A DNA stretch of 34,786 nucleotides, taken from NCBI GenBank assembly GCA_025358355.1, contig JANYJX010000054.1:1-34786 (forward strand). The letters run 5' to 3'. Of the stretch, positions 24,882-32,185 are shown piece by piece. Position 1 is the first letter of the stretch. Each line of letters opens with the position of its first letter. The notes beneath the pieces were generated by a model that was not told the DNA's origin, searched no databases, and worked only from the letters and a program-made list of their open reading frames with translations. Made by a program: the position numbers and the translations under genes. Source of the DNA: Actinomycetes bacterium. GTDB taxonomy: Bacteria > Actinomycetota > Thermoleophilia > Gaiellales > Gaiellaceae.

Positions 24882-26342
24882 GTGAGCGAGCAACTCGCCC
24901 AGCCCGAGCACGGACCGGCGATCGGCCAGGACGAGTGGGTCGCGCGCCACGGCCAGCGCCGTAGTTTGCGTGGCGGCCCGCTCGGAACACTCGAGACCCG
25001 TCTGCTGAGGGTGCCGTGGTGGGCGTGGCTCGTTCTCTTCCTGGCGGCAATGTCGTTGCTGCCGCTCTTCTCCTCGAGCGGCTACGTGCGCCGCGTCGGT
25101 TTCGACACGGTGTTGTACATGCTGCTCGCACTCGGACTGAACGTGGTCGTCGGCTGGGGCGGTCTGCTCGATCTCGGCTTCGTGGCGTTCTACGGGATCG
25201 GTGCCTACGCGTACGCGATGCTCGACTCCGACAAGTTCGGGATCCATCTGCCGAGCCTGGTCTCGGTCCCGCTGATCGTCGCTCTCGGAGCGGTTGTCGG
25301 CCTGCTTCTCGGTCTGCCGTCGCGTCGGCTCTCCGGCGACTACCTGGCAATCGTGACGCTGTTCTTCCTCCAGCTCTTCCAGACCTTGACGACGAACGGC
25401 GACAACGCGTTCGGCCACGACCTCACGGGCGGCCCCAACGGCCTCCTCAACATCGACCCGCTGCACGCGTTCGGCCACGACCTGATCGTGCAACACCGGG
25501 GGGTCTTCGCCGTCTCCTACTACTATGTGGCGCTCGTGTTCTTCGCGCTCGTGTTCGTCGCGCTCCGCCTGGTCAACCACTCGCGCACGGGCCGCGCCTG
25601 GCGGTCGCTGCGCGAGGACCCGCTGGCGGCCGAGGCGATGGGCATGCCGGTCAACTGGCTGAAGCTGATGGCGTTCTCCTTCGGCGCGGCGACCGCGGCC
25701 TTCACAGGCACGCTGTTCGCGGCCCTGAACGGGAGCGTGTTCCCGCTGACCTTCTACTTCGTACTCCTGATCATCGTCTACACGATGGTCATCCTCGGCG
25801 GCTCGGGCAGCATGCCGGGTGTCGTCCTGGGCGCGCTGATCGTGAGCCCGCTGCTCGAGTTGCTGCGCGATCCGGGGAAGTCGCGCGTCGTGTTCTACCT
25901 CGCGGTGCTCGGCGGAGTGGTCGTGGCGTTCCGCTTCTCGCGGAAGCTCGGGCTGGTCGCTGCGGCGACGGCTGCCTTTGGCTTCGTCGCGCACGCTGTC
26001 GCGGGCGCGGTCGACGATAGGTGGGTTGCCGGTGAGCATGCTGGGGGAGCCGGCGGTGCGCTAGCGCACTGGGTGATCGTGCCTTCCCATCTCGCCGGCT
26101 GGGTTCCCGTCGTCTCCTACGTGGGGCTGATCGCGGTGGGGTTGTTCCTGACGCTCGTGCCGCAGCGGATCCGGCTCGTACTGTTGGTCCCGACGCTCTA
26201 CCTCGCCGCGTTCGTGTGGGAGAACGTAATGCTGGTCTACCCGGAACCGGCGCGCTACATCGTCCTCGGTGTCATCCTCATCGCCCTGATGATCCTGCGG
26301 CCGAACGGCCTGCTGGGCGAGAAGCGCGTGGAGATCATTTGA
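24882..26342 (+). CDS. livM: Branched-chain amino acid-type ABC transporter permease LivM, extended
   Basis: This 486-residue permease is longer than the usual 320-430. Residues ~75-335 are a standard LivM core (LALGLNVVVGWGGLLDLGFVAFYGIGAYAYA, SGDYLAIVTL, GGPNGLLNI, WRSLREDPLAAEAMGMPVNWLKLMAFS, VILGGSGSMPGVVLGA). The usual last element, YIVLGVILIALMILRPNGLL, occurs only at ~459-478. Between them lie ~120 extra residues with about three more hydrophobic segments and a Gly/Ala-rich loop (GEHAGGAGGALAH). There is also a ~40-residue polar N-terminal extension. The GTG start at 24882 leaves one base after the livH stop. The TGA stop overlaps the TTG start of livG. Confidence 0.93.
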   Translation: MSEQLAQPEHGPAIGQDEWVARHGQRRSLRGGPLGTLETRLLRVPWWAWLVLFLAAMSLLPLFSSSGYVRRVGFDTVLYMLLALGLNVVVGWGGLLDLGFVAFYGIGAYAYAMLDSDKFGIHLPSLVSVPLIVALGAVVGLLLGLPSRRLSGDYLAIVTLFFLQLFQTLTTNGDNAFGHDLTGGPNGLLNIDPLHAFGHDLIVQHRGVFAVSYYYVALVFFALVFVALRLVNHSRTGRAWRSLREDPLAAEAMGMPVNWLKLMAFSFGAATAAFTGTLFAALNGSVFPLTFYFVLLIIVYTMVILGGSGSMPGVVLGALIVSPLLELLRDPGKSRVVFYLAVLGGVVVAFRFSRKLGLVAAATAAFGFVAHAVAGAVDDRWVAGEHAGGAGGALAHWVIVPSHLAGWVPVVSYVGLIAVGLFLTLVPQRIRLVLLVPTLYLAAFVWENVMLVYPEPARYIVLGVILIALMILRPNGLLGEKRVEII

Positions 26343-27127
26343 CCGCCCTGCTCGAGCTGAAGGGCGTGTCGATGTCGTTCGGCGGCCTCAAGTGCGTCGA
26401 TCAGCTCGATCTGCAGGTGGATGAGGGCGAGATCGTGAGCGTGATCGGGCCGAACGGCGCCGGCAAGACGACCCTGTTCAACCTGATCACCGGCGTCTAC
26501 GACCCGACCGCCGGCGACATCGTCTTCGCGGGAGAGAGCATCAAAGGCCTCGACCCGCACAAGATCACCCGCAAGGGGATCGCGCGCACGTTCCAGACGC
26601 TGCGGCTCTTCCTCAATATGAGCGTCCGCGACAACGTGATGGCCGCCGCGTACTGCCACACGAAGGCAGGCGTGTTCCGCTCGATGTTGCGGACGCCCGG
26701 CCAACGCCGGGAGGAGCGCGCGATCCGTGAGCTGGCCGAGCAACGACTCGCGTTCTTCGGCGAGCGCCTGATGGGCTACCGCTGGGACCAGCCAGCGTAC
26801 AGCCTCTCGTACGCGAACCGGCGCCGGCTCGAGATCGCCCGTGCGACGGCGGCCAACCCGCGGCTGCTCCTGCTCGACGAGCCGGCCGCCGGGATGAATC
26901 CGAAGGAGACGCACGAGATCACCGAGCTGATCGGCAAGCTGCGCACCGACGGCGGCTACACGATCCTCGTGATCGAGCACGACATGCACGTCGTCGAGGG
27001 CATCTCCGACCGGGTGGTCGCGCTCGACCACGGCGTGAAGATCGCGGAGGGGACATTCCACGAGGTCGCGACCAACCCACGCGTCGTCGAGGCCTACCTG
27101 GGGACAAAGACGGCGGACACGAAATGA
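26339..27127 (+). CDS. livG: Branched-chain amino acid-type ABC transporter ATP-binding protein LivG
   Basis: This 262-residue ABC ATPase has Walker A GPNGAGKTTLF, Q-loop RTFQTLRLF, signature SLSYANRRRLEIARA (a normal LivG variant of LSGGQ), Walker B LLLLDEPAAGMN and the switch histidine in IEHDMHVV. The long insert after the Q-loop (CHTKAGVFRSMLRTPGQRREE) is typical of LivG. The start is taken as TTG at 26339, which overlaps the livM stop (TTGA) and places LLELKGVSMSFGG at the N-terminus as in homologues; the longer in-frame extension would lie inside livM. The stop overlaps the livF ATG (ATGA). Confidence 0.95.
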   Translation: MTALLELKGVSMSFGGLKCVDQLDLQVDEGEIVSVIGPNGAGKTTLFNLITGVYDPTAGDIVFAGESIKGLDPHKITRKGIARTFQTLRLFLNMSVRDNVMAAAYCHTKAGVFRSMLRTPGQRREERAIRELAEQRLAFFGERLMGYRWDQPAYSLSYANRRRLEIARATAANPRLLLLDEPAAGMNPKETHEITELIGKLRTDGGYTILVIEHDMHVVEGISDRVVALDHGVKIAEGTFHEVATNPRVVEAYLGTKTADTK

Positions 27128-27858
27128 GCGCGAACGGGACGACAGCCGCTCCGATCCTGCGCCTCTCGGGGATCAACACGTACTACGGGCAGATCCACAT
27201 CCTGCAGGACGTGAACATCGAGGTCGGGGCGGGCGAACTCGTCTCGCTGCTCGGCGGCAACGCGTCGGGGAAGTCGACGACGCTGAAGACGATTCTCGGG
27301 ATCGTGAAGCCGCGTACCGGGACGGTCGAGTTCGCCGGCGACGAGGTCACCGACAAGCGGACGAGCTACCGGATCGGGCAGGGGATGGCGATCGTGCCCG
27401 AGAACCGCCGGCTGTTCGGGCCGATGTCGGTGCTAGAGAACCTCGAGATGGGCGCGTATCTCAACAAAGACGGGAAGGCCCGCACGGAGGACTTCGATCG
27501 CGTCTACGAGCTGTTTCCTTTGCTCCACGAGCGGCGAGCGCAGCTTGCGGGGACGCTGTCCGGTGGCGAGCAGCAGATGGTGGCCATGGGCCGCGCGCTG
27601 ATGTCGAGGCCGCGCCTGCTGCTGATGGACGAGCCGTCGATGGGGCTCGCACCGATCCTCGTCGAGCGGAGCTTCGAGATCATCAAGCAAGTGCACGACG
27701 CGGGTGTCGCGATGCTGGTCGTCGAGCAGAATGCGAACATGGCGCTCTCGATCGCCGACCGCGGTTACGTTCTCTCGACGGGACGCATCGTGCTCGAAGG
27801 CAAGGCGGCCGACCTGCTGCAGAACGAAGATCTCCGCAAGGCGTACCTGGGGCGATAG
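27124..27858 (+). CDS. livF: Branched-chain amino acid-type ABC transporter ATP-binding protein LivF
   Basis: This 244-residue ABC ATPase partners LivG. Landmarks are GINTYYGQIHILQDVNIEV at the N-terminus, Walker A GGNASGKSTTLK (Asn-Ala in place of the commoner Asn-Gly), the LivF hallmark VPENRRLFGPMSVLENLEMG, signature LSGGEQQMVAMGRAL, Walker B LLLMDEPSMGLAP and the Q/N-type switch VVEQNANMAL. Length is normal. The ATG overlaps the livG stop by four bases. The cupin gene starts on the base after its stop, so transporter and enzymes are probably one transcript. Confidence 0.95.
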   Translation: MSANGTTAAPILRLSGINTYYGQIHILQDVNIEVGAGELVSLLGGNASGKSTTLKTILGIVKPRTGTVEFAGDEVTDKRTSYRIGQGMAIVPENRRLFGPMSVLENLEMGAYLNKDGKARTEDFDRVYELFPLLHERRAQLAGTLSGGEQQMVAMGRALMSRPRLLLMDEPSMGLAPILVERSFEIIKQVHDAGVAMLVVEQNANMALSIADRGYVLSTGRIVLEGKAADLLQNEDLRKAYLGR

Positions 27859-28548
27859 ATGGGGCGGGTGGATGTCAACGGGGTTGTGGAGGCGCAGGGT
27901 GGCTCGCAGCTGGCGCTAGCCGGAGTTCGACTAGCGGCGGATGGCGTCGCCTTCATGGGAGACCCGGCACGCGATGAGCTGCTGTTCGTCTTCGCGGGTA
28001 GCGGAAACCTCGACGGCGAGCTGCTCGAGTCAGGTTCGGCAGTGCTCGTCGTCGCGGGCGAGAGCATCGCGTTGACCGCAGGTCCAGACGGCCTTTCCGC
28101 CGTGCGCGCGAGCATAGGCGCCGAGGTCGACTTCCATGCGCCGATGGGCGCTCGCGAGCGCGCGGTGTCCGTTGTAGACGTCGAGCCGGGGAAGGCGACG
28201 GGCAGACGCTCGTTCCAGGTGCTGTTCGGGCCGCACAACGGCTCCACCCGCGCGACGATGTTCGTCGGCTACATCCCGCCGGGCGCCGCGCCGTGGCACT
28301 ACCACCTGTACGAGGAGATCGTCTGGGTCTGGAAGGGCGCCGGTCGCTATCACCTTGCGGGTGGCGTCGAGGAGCTGGCTGGTGGTTGCGCCTTTTGGCT
28401 CGCGCCGCGCGAAGTGCACATCGTCGAGAACACGAGCACCGACCGCGAGCTCGCGGTGTTGGGGATCTTCACGCCGGCAGGCAGCCCATCGGCCGCGTAC
28501 TTGATGCCGGATGTCGCTGCGTCGTATCCGATCGAGGCCACCTCGTGA
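27859..28548 (+). CDS. Bicupin-like protein
   Basis: This 229-residue protein shows two cupin-like halves. The C-terminal half (~125-215) has a clear metal-binding cupin: PPGAAPWHYHLYEEIVWVWKGAGRYHL matches the first cupin motif (two His and a Glu), and GGCAFWLAPREVHIVENTS the second (one His). The N-terminal half (~15-95) has the cupin strand pattern (ELLFVFAGSGNL, GSAVLVVAGESIAL) but lacks the histidines, so it is probably structural. Bicupins include (S)-ureidoglycine aminohydrolase and various dioxygenases and isomerases; none is a secure match. The ATG directly abuts the livF stop, and the TGA overlaps the start of the next gene, so its job is presumably linked to the imported substrate. 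Confidence 0.82.
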   Translation: MGRVDVNGVVEAQGGSQLALAGVRLAADGVAFMGDPARDELLFVFAGSGNLDGELLESGSAVLVVAGESIALTAGPDGLSAVRASIGAEVDFHAPMGARERAVSVVDVEPGKATGRRSFQVLFGPHNGSTRATMFVGYIPPGAAPWHYHLYEEIVWVWKGAGRYHLAGGVEELAGGCAFWLAPREVHIVENTSTDRELAVLGIFTPAGSPSAAYLMPDVAASYPIEATS

Positions 28549-29690
28549 GTGTCGGCGCCGCGATTCGCGGAGAGTTTCCGATCCTCGAGCACACGACGTA
28601 TCTCAACTCGTGCTCGCAGGGTGCTCTGTCGCAGCGGGTGCGCCGCGCGTACGAGGATTACCTCGCCGGCTGGGATGCGCGCGGGGCCGAGTGGGAGCAC
28701 TGGGTCGAGCGGGCCGAGGCGGCGCGGGGCGCCTTCGCCAGGTTGCTGCACGCGGAGCCGACGGAGCTCGCCGTGACGACGTCGGTCTCGCAGGGCGTGA
28801 ACGGGATCGTCAGCGCGCTGCCGTTCGAGCGCGGCGGGAGGAATCGGATCGTGATCAGCGAGTACGAGTTCCCGACGGTCGGCCAGATCGCGCACGCGCA
28901 GGAGCTACGTGGCGCCGAGGTCGTCCACGTGCGGCCGGGGGCGGACGGCTCGATCCCGGTCGAGCGCTTCGCCGAGGCAATCGACGACCGCACCGCGCTC
29001 GTCTGCTGTACGACGATGTCGTACCGGACCGGGCATCGGCAGGATGTCGCCGAGATCGCGCGGGTCGCGCACGAGCATGGCGCGCTGTGCCTGGCCGACT
29101 CGTACCAGGCGGTCGGCGCGATCGACCTCGACGTGCGCGCGCTCGGCGTCGACTTCGTCACCGGTGGCACGGTGAAGTACCTGCTCGGCTCGGCAGGTCT
29201 CGGCTTTCTCTACGTGCGGCGCGAGCTACTTGCGCAGCTGCTGCCGACGCAGACCGGCTGGTTCGCCGACGAGGACATCTTCCAGATGGATATTTCCGAC
29301 TACTCGCCCGCGGCCGATGCGAGGCGGTTCGATGCGGGGACGCCGCCCGTGCCGAACATCTACGGCGGTGTCGCGGGGATGTCGATCATCGAGGAGGCTG
29401 GTGTCGCGGCGATCGAGGCGCACGTCTCGGCGCTGGCGACGCGGCTGATCGCGGGACTGGATGAGCTTGGGGCAACGGTCGTGACGCCGCGCGACCCGGC
29501 TGCGCGTGGCCCGCTCGTGTGCGTGTGGTCGAACGATGTGGCGCGGCTCGTCGATGAGCTGGCGGCCGAACGGATCGTCGTGTCGTTGCGCGACGACAAC
29601 CTGCGTGTCGCGCTGCATCTCTACAACGTCGAGGACGATGTCGACCGCGTGCTCGCGGCGCTGGCTGAGCGCAAGCCGCTCCTGGTGTAG
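28545..29690 (+). CDS. Class V aminotransferase-fold PLP enzyme (cysteine desulfurase / kynureninase-like)
   Basis: This 381-residue fold-type I PLP enzyme of class V has YLNSCSQGALSQRVRRAYEDY at the N-terminus, VTTSVSQGVNGIVSAL for PLP-phosphate contacts, CCTTMSYRTG, CLADSYQAVGAIDLDV (the PLP-pyridine Asp in ADSYQ) and the Schiff-base K211 in TGGTVKYLLGSAGLGFLYV. The short GTVKYLLG segment and the spacing resemble kynureninase and isopenicillin-N-epimerase-like members more than IscS (no catalytic Cys loop seen), so sulfur transfer is unlikely. The reaction could be transamination, epimerisation or C-C/C-N lyase chemistry. GTG at 28545 overlaps the cupin stop by four bases. An alpha/beta hydrolase follows after three bases. 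Confidence 0.85.
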   Translation: MSVGAAIRGEFPILEHTTYLNSCSQGALSQRVRRAYEDYLAGWDARGAEWEHWVERAEAARGAFARLLHAEPTELAVTTSVSQGVNGIVSALPFERGGRNRIVISEYEFPTVGQIAHAQELRGAEVVHVRPGADGSIPVERFAEAIDDRTALVCCTTMSYRTGHRQDVAEIARVAHEHGALCLADSYQAVGAIDLDVRALGVDFVTGGTVKYLLGSAGLGFLYVRRELLAQLLPTQTGWFADEDIFQMDISDYSPAADARRFDAGTPPVPNIYGGVAGMSIIEEAGVAAIEAHVSALATRLIAGLDELGATVVTPRDPAARGPLVCVWSNDVARLVDELAAERIVVSLRDDNLRVALHLYNVEDDVDRVLAALAERKPLLV

Positions 29691-29693
29691 GCG

Positions 29694-30443
29694 GTGATTC
29701 CGCCCGCGCCCGTTGTCCGCTACGGCTCGCACCCGGATCAGAGCGCGAACCTGCACGTGCCCGCGGCGGACGGTGGCCCGTTCCCGTGCGTGATCCTGAT
29801 CCACGGCGGCTTCTGGCGCGACCGCTGGGATCGAACGCTGATGACGCCGCTGGCGATCGACCTCGCCGAGCGCGGGTACGCCGCGTGGAACGTCGAGTAC
29901 CGGCGCGTCGGCCAGGTGGGCGGCGGCTGGCCGGGGACGCTCGACGACATCGCCGCCGCGGCGGACGCGCTCGCCGACATCCCCGAGATCGACGCGAGCA
30001 GGCTCGTCGCGGTCGGGCACTCCGCCGGCGGGCACCTTGCGCTCTGGCTCGGCGCGCGCACGAACGGCCGCGTTAGCTTGCGTGCTGCCGTCTCGCAAGC
30101 GGGCATCGCCGATCTCGCTCAGGGTCACACAGACGACCTCGGCACGGGCGCCATCGCCGACTTGATCGGAGGGAGCCCGGCGGCGCTCCCCGAGCGCTAC
30201 GCCCACGCGAGCCCAGCTGCGCGGCTCCCGCTCGGGATCGGCCAACTCCTCATCCATGGCGCCGCCGACGACATCGTCCCGCCGTCTCAGAGCCGCGTCT
30301 ACTACGAGAAGGCACGAGCCGCCGGCGACGATATCGAGCTAGTCGAGCTGCCGGGCGCCGACCACTTCGACGTCGTCGATCCCGCCCACGAAGCGTGGCT
30401 AGTCGTCGTTCAGCGCCTGCCCCGCCTCCTCGGCACGGCATGA
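29694..30443 (+). CDS. Alpha/beta hydrolase (kynurenine formamidase / BD-FAE-like)
   Basis: This 249-residue single-domain hydrolase has the oxyanion-hole motif HGGFWRDRWD at ~38-47, the nucleophile elbow GHSAGGH with S110, an acidic residue in HGAADDIVPP (D192/D193) and the catalytic His H224 in GADHFDVVDP. The HGG-[FY]-W plus GHSAGGH combination is typical of the esterase/kynurenine-formamidase group, which cleaves small amides and esters. There is no signal peptide, so it acts in the cytoplasm. A role next to a kynureninase-like PLP enzyme is suggestive of tryptophan/kynurenine-type chemistry but unproven. The start is GTG at 29694, three bases after the previous stop. Confidence 0.87.
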   Translation: MIPPAPVVRYGSHPDQSANLHVPAADGGPFPCVILIHGGFWRDRWDRTLMTPLAIDLAERGYAAWNVEYRRVGQVGGGWPGTLDDIAAAADALADIPEIDASRLVAVGHSAGGHLALWLGARTNGRVSLRAAVSQAGIADLAQGHTDDLGTGAIADLIGGSPAALPERYAHASPAARLPLGIGQLLIHGAADDIVPPSQSRVYYEKARAAGDDIELVELPGADHFDVVDPAHEAWLVVVQRLPRLLGTA

Positions 30444-30450
30444 TTCGCGG

Positions 30451-31334
30451 ATGCGGCCGCGCGTCTATCTCGTCGAGCGCGTTCCGGCCGAGGTCGAGGA
30501 GGCGATCGCGCGCGACTTCGAGATCGTCGCCACAGCCGCCGAAGCGGACGGGATCGTCGCGATGCTGACCGCGCGGGTCGACGATGTGTTCCTCGATGCG
30601 GCCGGCCCGCAGCTTCGCGTCGTCGCGAACTACGGCGTGGGCGTCGATACATCGACCTCGAGGCGACCCGCCGCCACGGCGTCGTCGTGACCAACACGCC
30701 GGACGTGCTGACCGCTGCGACCGCCGAGCTTGCGATGGCTCTTCTGCTCGCCCTCGTGCGGCGCGTTGGCGAAGGCGACCGGTTCGTGCGCGCCCGCGAG
30801 CCGTGGCGGTTCTCGCTGGAGTTCATGCTCGGCCGAGGCCTCGGCGGCAGGACGATGCTCATCGTCGGGCCTGGCCGAATCGGTCGCGAGACCGCGCGGC
30901 TCGCCGAAGCGTTCGGCATGCGGGTGGCTTTCGCCGGCCGCAACGACCCGCTCCACACGCTGCTCGGCGAGGCAGACGTCGTCAGCCTGCACTGCCCATC
31001 GACCGCGGAGAGCCGCCACCTGATCGACGCCGCCGCACTCGCCGCGATGAAGCCGTCGGCCGTTCTCGTCAACACCGCGCGAGGCCCGATCGTCGACGAG
31101 GCCGCGCTCGTCGCAGCGCTTTGCGCAGGAACGATCGCCGGCGCCGCGCTCGATGTCTACGAGCGCGAACCGCAGGTGCACGAGGGCCTGCTCGACCTCG
31201 ACAACGTCGTGCTGACTCCGCATCTCGGCAGCGCGACCCGCGAGGCTCGCGTCGCCATGGGGATGCTGTGTGTGGAAGGCTTGCGGGCGGTGCTGCTCGA
31301 TGATCGGATCCCGGCGAACGTCGTCGTCTCGTGA
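30451..31334 (+). pseudogene. D-isomer-specific 2-hydroxyacid dehydrogenase with a one-base frameshift
   Basis: The protein is split between two frames. 30451-30690 encodes the N-terminal part up to VVANYGVGVD. The next frame continues IDLEATRRHGVVVTNTPDVLT and runs to 31334. GTCGATACATCGAC at about 30643-30656 appears to have lost one A; restoring GATAAC gives VGVDNIDLEATRRHG, the exact family pattern, so the break is a single-base deletion near 30648-30650. The rest is intact: NAD-binding VGPGRIGRETARLAEAFGM, catalytic Arg in NTARGPIVDE, Glu in DVYEREP and His in TPHLGSAT. Intact, it would reduce a 2-oxo acid (glyoxylate, hydroxypyruvate or similar) with NAD(P)H. It may be a true mutation or a sequencing/assembly error. 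A separate start at GTG 30687 would give a protein lacking the N-terminal substrate domain. Confidence 0.88.
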
Positions 31335-32185
31335 GCTTCGGCTCGGCCTCGATGTGGGGGACGCTGGAGCGCGTCCTCGTCCGCCCGCCGCTGCCCGAGG
31401 ATGTCGCGGCTTGGCGCGAGTACGCGTGGCGATCGGAGCCTGATCCCGTCGTGGCCGCCGCCGAGCACGAGGCGTTTCGTGCGCTGCTCGAGGCGGCGGG
31501 CGCCGAGGTCATAGTCTCGCATCACGACCCCGGCAACCCGGACGCGATTTACACGTACGACCCGACGCTCGTCGGCGCGAAGGGCGCGGTGCTGCTGCGG
31601 CCGGGGAAGGAAGGGCGGCGCCGCGAGGCGGACGCCACGGCCGATGCGCTTGCCGCAGCTGGAGTCCCCGTCATCTCTCGCGTCACCGGTGACGCGACGG
31701 TCGAAGGCGGCGACACGCTCTGGCTCGATGCGACGACCCTTCTCGTCGGCCACGGCTACCGAACAAACGGTCTCGGTATAGAAGCGCTCGCGCAGGCCTT
31801 TCCAGGCGTGGACGTGATCGCGTTCGACCTGCCGCACTGGAACGGCGACGGCGAGGTGCTGCACTTCATGTCGTACATCTCGCCGCTCGACCATGACCTC
31901 GCGGTCGTCTACCCGCGCCTTGCCCCAGTACGTCTCCTCGAGCTGCTTGCAGAGCTCGGGATAGAGACCGTCGAGGTGCCCGACAGCGAGTTCGAGTCGA
32001 TGGGTGCAAACGTGCTGGCGCTCGGGCCGCGGCGCGCGTTGGCGCTCGACGGCAACCCCGAGACGCGCCGCCGGATGGAGCGAGCCGGTGTCGACGTCAC
32101 GGTCTATACCGGGAACGAGATCTCGCTCAAAGGCGACGGCGGGCCAACCTGCCTGACGCGTCCGCTCCTGCGCCGCGAACCCTAG
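31331..32185 (+). CDS. Arginine deiminase-superfamily hydrolase (dimethylargininase-like)
   Basis: This 284-residue enzyme belongs to the guanidino-group-modifying superfamily. Motifs are ERVLVRPP at the N-terminus, PDAIYTYDPTLV (substrate/acidic residues), VEGGDTLWLD (catalytic acidic region), H178 in VLHFMSYISPLDHDLAVVYPRL and the nucleophile C274 in GGPTCLTRPLLR. This is the Glu/Asp-His-Cys arrangement of DDAH (Nomega-methylarginine to citrulline plus methylamine) and related agmatine/arginine deiminases. At 284 residues it is of DDAH rather than arginine deiminase size. The exact guanidino substrate is unresolved. GTG at 31331 overlaps the dehydrogenase stop by four bases, so it is the last gene of the liv run. 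Its TAG stop overlaps the stop of convergent dinB through CTAG. Confidence 0.88.
   Translation: MSFGSASMWGTLERVLVRPPLPEDVAAWREYAWRSEPDPVVAAAEHEAFRALLEAAGAEVIVSHHDPGNPDAIYTYDPTLVGAKGAVLLRPGKEGRRREADATADALAAAGVPVISRVTGDATVEGGDTLWLDATTLLVGHGYRTNGLGIEALAQAFPGVDVIAFDLPHWNGDGEVLHFMSYISPLDHDLAVVYPRLAPVRLLELLAELGIETVEVPDSEFESMGANVLALGPRRALALDGNPETRRRMERAGVDVTVYTGNEISLKGDGGPTCLTRPLLRREP

Noticed and set aside
24825-26039. 404-codon minus-strand frame opposite livM
   Set aside because: Asp/Glu/Arg-rich shadow of a membrane protein gene; no motif.
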